From Thunnus maccoyii (taxonomy: Eukaryota > Chordata > Actinopteri > Scombriformes > Scombridae): a stretch of 64,000 nt of DNA. The stretch spans positions 30,693,647 through 30,757,646 of the forward strand of contig NC_056547.1 of the NCBI RefSeq assembly GCF_910596095.1, in the 5' to 3' direction. The position numbers were made by a program, and so were the translations under genes. Numbering within the stretch: position 1 is the first letter of the stretch; every line of letters starts with the position of its first letter. This document shows, in pieces, positions 1 through 11,782 of this stretch. Below the pieces are notes generated by a model. The model had not been told where the DNA came from, searched no databases, and worked only from the letters and a program-made list of their open reading frames with translations.

Positions 1-2092
1 ATACCTGTCAACACCTCCAGTTTTTCCTGGGTTTCTCCTGTATGTTCGTCCCCTCTCCCTCTGTGTTCCCATTTTGTTGTTTCTCCCGGGAAGTTCCCAT
101 CATTTGCATGACCCTCAACCTTTTATTATGAATAATCGTCATACACACAGACGACCCACAATTTCAACCCATCTGTCACCACAACCTGATTCAAGGGGCA
201 TGTGCACAGCTGCTCTCTGCGCAGGCAGTCTTTTCTCCTGTCCTCTGTCCTCCTCCCTCTGCTGCTAATGTGATTCACTGCCTATATGTACTGCTGGTAG
301 AGAGGATGAGGAGGAGCCAGTAGCTAAGTTTATAAGAATTTTCCAAATTTTAAGATACATTGCAAACTCAGATAAATTGTTAGGCTACATACAGACAGCT
401 TTCGTGTTATTAGCTTAACCAGCGCACTGTGGATGTGTAAAACATACTGGTATTGGGTGGGACACTGCAGGCAAAGCAGTTGAAAATATCACTTTTCTAC
501 ATGTTTATGCTTTTTGAATAGGTTGTTTGATAAAGTATATATTGGCTTTTTACTCGCAATGGTTTTGTTGCACTTACAGTAACAAGCATAGTTGTCGTCA
601 ACTCAAGTAAAACGTTATCTTTCACGTCATCCCCCCACCCTCCAACCCCCCCACTCCCATATTTTGAAACCTAAATGTTGGCAGGTATGGAGATTTGTTT
701 CTGACTGAAAACACAACAGTTCAGACCAGTATTAGCTGATACTTAGAGCAGCAGCTGTTGAATTTTTTTTGTTTTACTTTCATGTGGATTGGACAGAGGA
801 TACATGAATTCACATGCATTTCAGTCCTTCAATTTCAGTTTCATGTCTGTCTGACAAAATTTATTTTATTGACTGGCCTTTTTGTCATTATTTCACAATA
901 GATAAGTCTGGCACATTTAGTCATTAATTTGTTAAATGTACTGATATAATTAGTCAAAGGGGCTGTAGTCAGCTGGGGAAAGAGTAATGTAGATATTAGC
1001 ATCAGTCACCAGCATATGTAGGGTGATAAATGTTTTTGTTTTTAAAAATCTGGGAGCATGTACTGAAAAGGAGGGCCCAGTATGGATCCTTGTGGTACTT
1101 CACAGGTCATGCTGACCTGCTTGGAAGTAAAATTTCCAATGGAGATAAAATTGTTTCTATCCTGAAATTCCAAATAGAGAATATAAACTCAGGTTGAATT
1201 TAGATATAAATTCAAATTTAGTACCTGCTGGCACAAATACTGTATCTCCACAGTAAGTACTGTATACTTGACCCAGAAGCACAGCAGTTTACATTACATT
1301 TTAGTTTTCATGTCTGTCTATTACCAGAGCAAGTCAGTGTTAGATTCAATGCCCTAAGGTTAGTTAATATCACCTCACAAAGTTCCTCTACAGCTGTAAA
1401 CAAAATAGTCTATCTGGTTGTTCTTGAAAACAAAACCAACAAGCCCACATCAGATTTCCCCTGTGCAGACTGCTGCATTTCACTTCTTGTGTTCACTCTT
1501 CTGCTTTTTTGCTCTCACTTCCAAATACCATGGCTCTTTCTGGGTATTTTGTGGACAGTACAGTTCACAGATACAGTTCCAATGAAACTGTTTTCATTGC
1601 AGAAAGTGAAATTAGAAATTATAGCACGTGTTTGACCTCTGTATACCTAATAATAACTTGTCTAACATAAAATGACAGCATGGGGCTCTTGGTGTCTCAA
1701 TGTGGCTCCGTGAGTTGCTGTGAATCACACAACTGAGTCTCAGACTTAAGTGGAATGAGAAGGCTTACAGTATCTTCAGCAGTGCACAGATGGCTTTAGT
1801 GTTACTGTAGGAGGTCTAGCCTGTGCTACTTCAGTCAGTTCTTTACAGACAGTTTTATTTCATTGAGGAGCTTTATTGTATTAAACACAAATATTAAGTA
1901 CAGACTCCACTTTATGCCATGTCTTGTTAAATGAACAACAAAAAGGGACCAAAAATAATGCAACCATCAGCTTTGAAAACGTGGAAGCTGGGAGGTTGTG
2001 GGATTGAGTGTAAGGCCTTCACTGTGTAAGGCCTCTGGTGAATTAGACAGTAGGCATTTTAAAATATATAGTTCAATAATCAGCTCTTACAA
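1..2092. other. No gene recognised; AT-rich intergenic DNA
   Basis: I see no exon with convincing splice sites and protein similarity on either strand. There is a short C-rich stretch around 630-653. The 64-codon open frame at 74-268 has no recognisable similarity and looks like chance. Confidence 0.6.
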
Positions 2093-2265
2093 AACTGAGT
2101 ACACCCTTGGTCAATATCACTAAAATGTTAAGTAATTACAAATTGTTTCCATTTAATACACTTTTAATTTGTTTTTAGACTAAACCTAAGAATAATTAAG
2201 CCAGTTCATTTGAAAAACTGATTCATTTAACATTTTAATGATATTGCACAGGGATGTATTCAGTT
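2093..2265. mobile_element. Palindromic MITE, 173 bp
   Basis: The left end (AACTGAGTACACCC...) and the reverse complement of the right end (AACTGAATACATCCC...) match. The match continues inwards through a CAATATCA(C/T)TAAAATGTTAA block, giving imperfect arms of about 45 bp around an AT-rich centre. It has no coding capacity. The arms and size fit a non-autonomous DNA transposon; I cannot assign the superfamily because no clear target-site duplication is visible. Confidence 0.6.
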
Positions 2266-3150
2266 TGCTTATTATGTCAACATAAAGCCTCTACAAACAA
2301 AATGTGTGTTGGGCTATCATGTCACTGGTTTTGTGTCTGTCTTGTGTCTGACTGGTCATGCAGTAGTTGAACCAGGTTTCATTATCTACTGTATAGTTAA
2401 CAAGGCTCAGAGGTTCAGAGAGGTGTCAGGTTCACCTTTCGGTCAACAATTTAAGTCACAAGTGGTTCTTTTCAGACTAAAATCTTCAGTCAATTGTATA
2501 TATGTTTCCCAAAATCACAAGTTTGTGTCTTTACAACCTCTACAACAATAGTGGATATTTAACTCGTGAGACATATCATAGTCTGGTCATATGAGGCGAT
2601 AGAAATATAAGGAAACATGATTTGATGTAATTTTAACAGTCCATCAAATTTTGAATGGGACATTCATATACTGCATATCAACATATTATTCTGATTGCAG
2701 TAATATCCCAACGTGCTTGCAGTAGTAATTAAAGGGAATGATGAGGTAACATCAATGCTGGATTACCAACATGTGAAAGCATGGCACCACCCCAGGGCCC
2801 CAGGCCTACAGGGGCCACAGGGCACACAGTAAGCCTGTGTTAATTTAGCTGAGAATTAGCTGGGCAATATGGACCCCTGAAGCACAGTATGAGCTGACAT
2901 GATAAGGGCCTCAAGATGCTTACTCGATCTTGAAGCCCTGTCCTGAAGAGTTTTCCTGTGTCAATATCTAGTTTATGAGATTCATTTAATCAGGTTTGTG
3001 TTGATATGTAGCTCTTCTTTAACTAATGTGTCTAATCAATTTACCAAACACCAAATCTAAAAAAACATATTTCTTATTTTACCAGGATTGAAATTTTACC
3101 TTACCCTGTTTTAGATGTCTGAACTAACCTAACTTGCTCAACTGTTAAGC
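2266..3150. other. No gene recognised
   Basis: The 81-codon open frame at 2306-2551 has no recognised similarity, and no splice-flanked exon is apparent. Confidence 0.5.
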
Positions 3151-3733
3151 TTAAAGGGTTATTTCATCCAAATCCCATAAAAGACATATTTTCTCACTAA
3201 TCTCTCATGTTATCTAGCCATACAGATTCTGTTTTGTGTTTTGTTTTGGTTTTTTGCCAAAGTATTAAGATATCAGCCTCTCAAACTTGTCCATGCACAA
3301 CTGCTTCCACCCCAGTACAATGGAGGTGAATTGAATTTAAGTTGCTGTGCTCACAGCATTGAAAAAACAAAGAAAAAAAATTTAAAAAAAAATAATAATA
3401 ATAATAATAATAAAAATTATAAAATTTGTAGCAGAATCTTCTTCCAGAAAGTGTCCCTGTTACTCTGGATAATCCAGAGAACACACTGTCAGAGTTCTTC
3501 ATTGGATCTACTTTCAACTGAAGAAATAATGCCTATGAAAGCATTTGACAAAGCAATTTTAACTCAAGGTCTACTTACAAGCTTTTTTCAGAGCATTCAA
3601 CCGCATCTCATGGCCTTGCTCTGGTTAAGTAGTGAGTTTATCACATGGATGTAGCTTGTATGTGGAAATTTATTGTCAAATTACTGTTTTCAAGGTGACA
3701 GTTGTTTGGGATTTGGGTGAACTGACACTTTAA
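3151..3733. mobile_element. TTAA-flanked MITE-like repeat, about 580 bp
   Basis: Both ends carry TTAA (3151-3154 and 3730-3733). Inside them are similar inverted termini, AGGGTTATTTCATCCAAATC on the left and AGTGTCAGTTCACCCAAATC as the reverse complement of the right. TTAA duplication is typical of piggyBac-type insertion. The interior (a 'tacaatggaggtgaatt' block, a microsatellite, then 'gataatccagag') resembles a common teleost interspersed repeat. The open frames at 3241-3654 (+) and 3281-3517 (-) fall inside it and are chance frames. Confidence 0.55.
3389..3413. repeat. (AAT)n microsatellite
   Basis: About eight tandem AAT units inside the MITE, next to an A-rich run. Confidence 0.9.
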
Positions 3734-4714
3734 GAATATGGTGATGTCACCTTTCCACATGACAAACAGTCCTTGTTCATTACACACACTTTTAGAAGCA
3801 GACAAACATCACAGTGCCATGTTATGTTTGTCTCTTTATAGTTTGTTTCTTTGTGTGCAATACACACTCATAGGCACCCTTTTCACCTCCATAAACTAAT
3901 GACAACTATATCAGTGCTTGTAGGATATCTAGCCAAGGTTTAACGTTGTTCTTGACTTCCAGTTGAGTCTCATGTTCTCTCTGTGTGTGGTAGCACAGCT
4001 TGTTTCAGTAGTGTGGATAATTTGAGTTGTTTGTTGACTATTAACTACAGTATGACACACAGATGTATAAACCATGAGAACATTGTGCAGTATTCCTGCT
4101 ACATCAAGTGACAATGTGTAAATATCTACCGTATGCTTGTCTGTAATGATGTATTTTAACTGTTAAGTCTGTAAAGCAGTGAAGCTGTAAGTGATGTTGA
4201 TACACATGAGAACATGTGCACTGACTGTAAATAACGATGATGTAAATAATGATCATGTTTGACTTTGCATATACAAGCTGTATATCATGTGGTACAGTAT
4301 TCAAAATATATTTCTATTTGCTGTAATATCTGATTATTTGAATTGCAAGAATGACAAATAAAGTTAGTTGTTTTTCTCACAATATTATCTGTGTTCAGTG
4401 TAAATTATTCAGCCACGCTAGTAGCACAGTCAATCCACCACTTTTCAGACTGAGGTAGCTCAACATCTATTGGACAGACTTTTTTGATCTCCTGACCTTT
4501 GGCTTAGTACCACCAGCAGGTTAAACTTTTCACTTATACCTCAACACCTACCAGAAAAACGTTGTTACATTCATAGTTCCCAGATGTAGTGTTGGTAAAG
4601 CTACAATCTAATGAAGCTACAACCTACTCTTCAAATCGAGTTAAACTACAGAAACACTACACTTTTGCTGAAAGTGGAAAGCAACCCAACACAAAAATGA
4701 GCATTTTCAGTCAA
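3734..4714. other. No gene recognised
   Basis: Only short frames without recognisable similarity. An AATAAA at about 4357 has no gene attached to it that I can see. Confidence 0.5.
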
Positions 4715-4800
4715 AGCAGCTGATAAATGGAATTTAATTCCCACCCATATCAGAGAATGCACAAGCTTCAATATGTTTAAATTAAGCAATATTACATGAG
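4715..4800 (+). mobile_element. Possible LINE ORF2 C-terminal remnant
   Basis: One frame reads KWNLIPTHIRECTSFNMFK. This resembles the 'LWN.LP..IR.C.S...FK' block near the C terminus of many vertebrate LINE reverse transcriptases. The match is short and the frame then stops, so this is a weak call. Confidence 0.35.
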
Positions 4801-4942
4801 AGGGTGATGCTTACAGAACATGGCGTATGCACCTCATTCCCGACCATGTCATTGTCATGCCAACAATTATGGTAAAGCACACCCTCAATTGTAATATTGT
4901 CATTATACAACAATTACCAACAAAATAAAATATATAAACAAA

Positions 4943-5257
4943 ATGTACTCATATTGTGGGGCACTTGATCACCGCAGTGTTGGCCATCAGATCTCAATTG
5001 GACCCTTGGCCGCCAACTCTGTCAGCATTAAACTGCTTCAAAGGCATGTGGGTAAACTCAATGAGAAAATGCCAGAAATCCAACAGAGACTCCTTATCCA
5101 ATGTGAACAATTGAAGGACTTGGGTAAAACCCTCCAGGGTACCATAGTAACTGTTAACCTCCATTCTGCCCTAACCAGTAACACTTTGCATGCCTTAGGA
5201 ACACTGTCAGAGGTAGTCAGGCACAACCTCATGAGTAGAAACCATCTGCCCAGATGA
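4943..5257 (+). CDS. Hypothetical 104-residue ORF at the 3' end of an LTR retroelement
   Basis: The product is not recognised. The frame opens with ATG at 4943 and its middle is rich in Leu, Gln, Lys and Glu in a heptad-like pattern (about residues 32-62), suggesting a helical or coiled-coil segment. It ends about 200 bp upstream of a polypurine tract and a 1 kb LTR, so it is probably the last piece of the internal region of that element, either the end of an env-like gene or an accessory frame. There is no zinc knuckle, protease, RT or integrase motif. The left end of the element cannot be placed, so the frame may be 5' truncated. Confidence 0.4.
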   Translation: MYSYCGALDHRSVGHQISIGPLAANSVSIKLLQRHVGKLNEKMPEIQQRLLIQCEQLKDLGKTLQGTIVTVNLHSALTSNTLHALGTLSEVVRHNLMSRNHLPR

Positions 5258-5453
5258 TGCCTCATTTTTAACTGCCCAGATGCCAGAACCTCTGCTAACT
5301 GAACTGTATAGACTCTCTAACTTTTCCTCAGGGATTAAGGAGTCTTTGTTTCAGGGACATGGACTATGTAACCCACCGGTCACACCTCCTATGTGGATTA
5401 GTTGGCCCTTGGGTTGCTCTGAAGACCATGACCAGCACCCACCTCCTCAGACC

Positions 5454-6489
5454 AAAAGGGGGGATGTTGTGCCTCAACCATGGGGTCGGACAAAGGCAGG
5501 CCTACATGTAAACTCTGAAGCCTGACCATGAGGCCACCTTTTTCCTTTGTTCTCTGAAACAAAGGAGCAGCGCTCTCACAGATGCTGCTCTCACAGACTC
5601 CACTTCCCATCATGCTTTGCCCAGTGTGCACGTTGGTGTGAACTCTGTGGGAAGCCTCAAGCTCTCATTTCTGATTGGCAGAGACGCCCCAACATCACCG
5701 GCAGTAATGCGCAATGCAGCCGTGGCTTTAAGAATCAGCCGCACAAATTTAACACCGCCATTCCATTGTAACCAAGTGAGGAAAAGGTTTTGCTTTCTCC
5801 ATCAGCCAGATTACTAATGGAGGTAATTGTGTGTACCTTTTCCCCTTTTCTGAAGCTTCTCCCCTCACTGCATGTGACTAGACTTCAACCTGTGTTCACT
5901 TGAACATGTGTGTTTGATAAATTGATTTGGGTGAGTGCAGAGACACCGATCACTGGTCGGCACCATCTAGCTATTGTTTAACTGGAACGCTGCGGCAACA
6001 TCTGCCAGTTGGTTCTTGCATGACGTGACTTCCTCCCAAAGTCAGCCATCTTGAGTCTCATGCAACATCATCTCACCAGATCACATCCGCCATCGTAAGG
6101 TCGCGTGACATCAGCTGGCCAGATCACGTCAGCTGGTCACCCATACACATACACACACACACACTTCTGCTCACATGTTTTTGACCATACACAGCTGCTA
6201 TTTTATGTGTGTCGTTTGATTAGTATTAATTGGTAGGATAGTGTGTGTTAACTGAAACATTTGGTGACTTTGTTGATTCTTATGGAGATTAATAAATACT
6301 GTTGTACCTTTAAAGAGAGGTCTTTTTGTCATTATTGTGCATGTTTATTGTGATAACTGGCTGAGTGATTGAGAGAGTCAGAGCTCGGACTTGAACCTTC
6401 ACTGTTTACTTGGGGTGCTGATATCCCAACTTTGTAATAACTCACATCAAGAAACATCTACTGCCCGTGTTTGGCCATGATACCTAACA
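5454..6489 (+). repeat. Polypurine tract and 1.0 kb LTR of a truncated LTR retroelement
   Basis: A polypurine tract (AAAAGGGGGGA, 5454-5464) is followed directly by TGTTGTGCC at 5465. The right end reads ACCTAACA at 6489, so the LTR has TGTT...AACA inverted ends and is 1025 bp long. A poly(A) signal AATAAATA lies near 6291, about 200 bp before the end, as expected for the R region. No second LTR or 5' internal region is visible, so the copy is 5' truncated. The open frames at 5280-5817 are chance frames within it. Confidence 0.65.
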
Positions 6490-9400
6490 CTATTGGGAAA
6501 TGTGGTTATTAACATGTAATATTTATCCTAATGACTTTCCTAATAACTTTGGTTATCTTTCAGCTTTTACTGACTTGTTTGTCAGAAAAAAGCTCTCAAC
6601 AGTGGTTGTATTGCTAGTGTGGCTGTACACCCTTACAGTCTTGTTAGGATAATAAAGGTTTGTTACAATACAAACTGAAGCCAGTAGAGGGTTACATCAG
6701 GGACAGTTTGACAGAATTCTCTATTACATATGTAGCAGATCACACTTGAAAAGAAAGAACAGATCAGCCACACTGGGTCTTCCTCAGGTTGTGGTTGGGG
6801 TGTGCACTGACACATGCAGCATTGTTTGCACTGCACCAAGTGCATTGCGATCACAGTTTCCTCACTAATCAGTCACACAAGTTGCAACTCAATTTTATCA
6901 TTATTGACAAACAGTGATATTGCATCATGAAGATCCAAATCATTCCGAGAAAACTTTATAATTGAATTTCTAATTGCTTTGTTTCACGTTTGAGGACTTT
7001 TGTCTGATTTCATGCATAACAATGTAACACTGTTTATTACATTAAACATCAGTTTGATTATTATATAGGTGATGTTGACAGTCTAGATCCTCCAGACGGC
7101 TTCTAGAAGCTAAAATAAAGAGGGCAAGGGTGTAACGATTAACTTAAATGAAAACCATGATTTATTACAACTTGGCTTTATTTTCATTGCACAGACCATT
7201 CATTCTCCATTCTATTGGTTATGATAACATTTTAAGTAAATTACTGAGATCTGTAACATAATTAAGTCCAATATGGACAGAATCCACTCCAAATTTAAAA
7301 ATGCTAAATGATTTCAAAGTTTCCACAGTCCTTACTGGTTGCCAGCAGAGGATGTTGAAGGTTAATGTCTGAATTAAAGCCCTTTATATGATTTGTCTGG
7401 TAATTTCATCTATTTTTTCTTATTGTCAACAAATCTCATGTGCAGAGCCATACCAACAATGAACTGATCTACGTACAAGTATTGTGTGCATATCCAAAGC
7501 CTGATATATCGTATTCCTCTAAGCTGTAAACCCCTGTTGTTGTCCAAAAACTATTGAAAACATGTCAGTGAGTCACGTCACTGCACTGGGTGACATGTCG
7601 CTTCATTATGAAGAGTTTGGTCATGTTAGTTTGTTTAGAAACAGCTCCAAAAACTAATAACAGTGATCACATTTTCAATCTCTGGAGAGTAGTTCTATGT
7701 ATGACAAATGCCACTGCGCATGCATAGTTCCATTTACAGTTTTTCACTAGCTTGTGCTACACACAGTAACACAACCTCTTGACTTTGTACTGAAGTTCTT
7801 TGAGAACTATGTAGTAGAGAAAACATCATGCTGCTTTTTTTTTTTTTAGTTAGTTTTTTTTTTTTCTTTCAATCCAGCACCTTTTTGATTTGTGGTAGAG
7901 GATTTGCTTGACTAAAAAACAATGAAATATGTGAAGTTTGAAGTCATTTTTTAAAAATTCTTACGATGACCTACCTATCAAAACAGAAAATGAAATAACA
8001 ATATGGAGACATAAAATTGAAAGCCCAGGATATTCTTTTTAATACTTTAATACTTTCCACTGCTGGTGTGTGGTGCTGCTTGTAGGCTGCAGGAGGAGGA
8101 AGTATGGGGATTACCAGATAACCAGGGAGTTCCCCTCCTCTTACTCTGAATAGCTGTTGAGGAACGGTTACTCCACTGGAAACTTCCTCAGTACATACAG
8201 CAGAATAAGAACCATATTTTAAGCGAATGCAAGTACAGAGCCAACAAAGTCATGGTATGTTATGCAATACAGAGGCTATATTTATCCAGTATCAGTGATG
8301 ATGAGATCACAGGAGTGCTCTGTTGGCTTTTCTCATGAAAATAGTACCAAACCCCTCCATTGCCATTTCACAAGTAAATAAACACCGGCATTAACAAAAT
8401 AGCTGTCAGAGCCATCATGTGTGAAATCACTGGGATTTGTGGGTTGTAATTTTATTGTCAAGGTAGGAAATGTGATCACTGGAGCTGCCTTTTGAGGTTT
8501 TACCCACTTTATCAACATGAATCTAAATTAGGACTTAATCAGAAAAGAAGATTCACTGCAGACTGTAGAAGAACAGAGTCTTTCACAGGGATGTATTGAA
8601 TTTGGGTTTATTATTCAACACCATAGTTACTGCAGCCAGGAAATCCAAATTTGGGCAAAGGGCCTTAGTACAGTAGAGCTGATGTGGGATGATAAGAAGT
8701 ATCAGTGAGTGAGCAATAACCTGTAGCTGAAATTCCACTTTTACATGTGTTCCCGTTTTTATTAGCTTAAATTTTCATTTTAATCAGAATTAAAGCATAA
8801 TTTAAGCTCATCATCATGGAATTTGATCATTTAAATCATAAATTAGCAAGTTGCTCCTGCTGGGTTTGATGAGCTTCTCCACACAGTACTTTGACATCCA
8901 GACTGTGGAGGTCGACAGAAGTTGCATTCATTTTTCACAAAGCCTACATCCTAATTTCAGACCAGTGTTTAGAGACTGAATAACTTCCACATTTACACAG
9001 ACCATCTTCATCTGCTAGAGGGGCGACTGCCAACCGTGATTAACATTTCTACTTTGACTGTCAGAGTGAATGTGTTCAGTTCCACTCTGACACCGCAGAA
9101 ATGGCAGTAAAGCTAATAACTTAGGCATCAAGAAGTGTTGTACTTTACTTAGTGATGTGTGTGTTGGTGCTATGCGTGTGTTATTTTTGCAGTGGGCTAA
9201 ATAAACAGAATCTACTAACTTGAATGAATGTTGTACAGTATCATGGATCATAGCAGAAATAAGAAATGGCCTGCTGATGATTTAAGTATTAAATTAAAAT
9301 GAAAAAACTATTATGAACACTAACAGGCACTAACACAGTGCTAACCACTGCACCACTGTGCCAGTGGCTCAACAAAATTTGGTGATGCACATAGTTTTGC

Positions 9401-10376
9401 TTTTGACTGAAGCTTGTACCACCCCTATAATACTACAATAGCACATTTAAAATTCTATTCAGCTCCATTGTCTTATCTCATAGAAACAAATATATCAAAG
9501 CCTAAGCAGAAAAAATAAAGTAAAACGACAGCATCATTTCAGCAATGTCAGCAAAAAAAACCCCAAAAAACATTTGTGTAAAGGGATAAAGACCTCTAGC
9601 AGCTATAGGAATTATAGTCTTGTTCATCTGAATTGAAGGAGTGTGACATTATTACAGAGCAATAAAGTTGTCAGATGGAGGAGGTCAGGGTGGATGAGTG
9701 AGTCAACAAAATGAAGGACAGTCAACGTTAGTTTCTTTTAATCTTGACCATGTGATTATTACTCTAACAGTGACAATGAAGATCCCTTACCCTTAACAGA
9801 TAATTAATGGGTGATTAACAGAACTTTTAATCCAAAACATGCTCTTGACCTATAACATCCCCTGTAAGTCATGTTTGTGCCTAAACCTAACCAAACCTTA
9901 ACCGTATCATTGTCAGATCAGAAAAATGTTTTATTTTACAATGATTTGTTACAGGTTTGGAAGACAAATTACATTGACCTATGTAGAAAATGCTGATATA
10001 TGTCACATGTGATGCATTTTGTCCTTAAATCTGAGAGACTTGTTGGAAAAACCTAGAAAAACTTCCCGCTTAACTTGATACCACTAGTTTTAATTGAGGT
10101 TAAGTGAACATTTCAGGAAATATTGTATGCACAGCACACAGTGAAGAGGTGATAGAACACTGTGGTTGATGTACTCTGCAGTTGATACGTTAACCATATG
10201 CATTCATTAAAAACTGCAACTTCCTCCCCACCCCACCACCACCAGTTGACACTTTCTTCCATTTTTGGTACTGTCACTTTATTATTTATTTCATGTTGTG
10301 ATCTAAAAAATACTTGAACACAACCCTTGCAAACAGATTTTTTTACATTTTTATCCAAGCATTTTTTCAGCACCAT
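6490..10376. other. No gene recognised; gene-poor interval
   Basis: Only short frames (61-78 codons) without similarity. Low-complexity T runs occur at about 7837-7865. A CCTAAACCTAACC stretch near 9880-9900 is a degenerate telomere-like repeat, too short to interpret. Some of the last few hundred bases could belong to the tnf 3'UTR on the minus strand. Confidence 0.5.
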
Positions 10377-10625
10377 ATTATTTGAAAATATAAATAAATA
10401 ATTATTTATAAAATAAAGAAACACTATTTAATTTAATTATTCATAAAATAAAGAATTATGACAAATAGCTGATCAAATTGAAGTTAAAAATAACTTAATA
10501 AATAATTACATATTGTTGTAAAAGCACTCAATTACAATAAACACATGAAAACAAAAATAAATAATTCAATAAATAATTCAATAAATGTGAGGCAATAAAT
10601 AAAAAATGTTATAAATAAAAACAAT
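10377..10625 (-). promoter_or_regulatory. tnf: AU-rich element cluster, probable tnf 3'UTR
   Basis: On the minus strand this stretch is packed with ATTTA and overlapping TTATTTATT motifs (plus strand AATAAATAA, for example near 10392, 10498, 10558, 10570 and 10595). Such nonamers are the class II AU-rich elements that destabilise cytokine mRNAs, and TNF 3'UTRs are the classic example. The block lies 680-930 bp downstream of the tnf stop codon on the same strand, separated from it by a SINE. Several AATAAA hexamers on the minus strand (plus TTTATT, e.g. near 10273 and 10403) could serve as poly(A) signals. That it is transcribed with tnf is inferred from position. Confidence 0.55.
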
Positions 10626-10659
10626 GTAAATCCCTAGAATTCCTAGAATTCAGTTCTGG

Positions 10660-10980
10660 GGGCGGCTGTGGCTCAGGAGGTAGAGCGGGTCGTCCGCTAA
10701 TTGGAAGATTGGTGGTTCGATTCCCGGCTCCTCCAGTTCGATGTGTCCTTGGGCAAGACACTTAACCCCAAACTGCTCCAGATGGCTGTGCCATCAGTGT
10801 ATGAATGTGTGTGAATGGTTAGTTTCCTCTGATGGGCAGGATGGGACCTTGCATGGTGTGCCCCTGTACCCATTCAGCGTATGAATGTGTGTGAATGGGT
10901 GAATGTGATTCGTAGTGTAAAAGCGCTTTGAGTGGTCGGAAGACTAGAAAGGCGCTATACAAGTACAGTCCATTTACCAT
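10660..10980 (+). mobile_element. tRNA-derived SINE, full length
   Basis: The head has Pol III box A-like GTGGCTCAGGAGG and box B-like GGTTCGATTCCC in correct tRNA spacing. It is followed by the CCTTGGGCAAGACACTTAACCCC core common to teleost SINEs, a repeated 'tgaatgtgtgtgaatg' body, and a tail ending in GGCGCTATACAAGTACAGTCC. It lies antisense to tnf, between the tnf stop codon and the AU-rich block, so it is probably carried inside the tnf 3'UTR. A second copy of only its 3' tail occurs near 58,220. Confidence 0.85.
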
Positions 10981-11303
10981 TCTGTCAGTCTGTAGTGAGC
11001 AGTTATAGTAACAAATGTCAAATACACTGCAGTACAACAAAAGGTACTGACATATGACAAGGTTTTAGTACATAGTACACAATATTACAGACTCATAGAG
11101 ATATTTGTGGTAGCACATTACTTTTAGTTTACTGTGAACTGTTTTCTCCATTTCTACACTTAACATGGTGCTATTTTCTTGGTTTACACAGCCTTGTGTA
11201 ATGACCTTCTGATGCAGTCTTTACGGTTTGGGTGTAAAGTCAACATTGCATGACTGTTTAGTGTATATTCATATTTGCGGCGGTTGCCCTCAGTCACCTG
11301 TCC

Positions 11304-11782
11304 TTACAAGGCAAACACACCAAAGAAGGTCTTCCCTGGCTCATCCTCCAGCTTGGGCAAGATCTTCTCCTCTGTCACTGTCTTCAGCTTGTCGCCTTTA
11401 TTCAGGCTGAACACAGCGCCCATGTACACAGTGGAGTACCAGCTCCCATCCTCATCCGGATCACGGCTGACCGTCTTTTGGCAGGCGGTGCGGACAGAGT
11501 GCAGGATGGTCTGGTAGGAACTTGTGGCGTCACCGTTCCCATATGAGTTGGACCAACGCTTCACAGTATGGCTCAGATGGACCATGGACTTTGAGGTGGA
11601 GTCACTGCTGCTGCAGCTGACCCGGAAAGATGCCTGGCTGTACACAAAGTAGAGGCCGGATTGAGGGATCACAATCTCATTTTCTTCAAGTTTCAGCCCT
11701 CCTTGAGAGTGGGACTGGTCCACCTGATTTTTCCATTCCACTGATGTCTTCACATCAGATTTGTAGTCAGGGTTGTATTCAC
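11304..11782 (-). CDS. tnf: tnf coding exon 4, TNF homology domain
   Basis: Acceptor ttcaacag|GTG. The 479 bp run to the stop codon and encode residues 88-245, including the whole receptor-binding jelly-roll domain. Confidence 0.93.
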
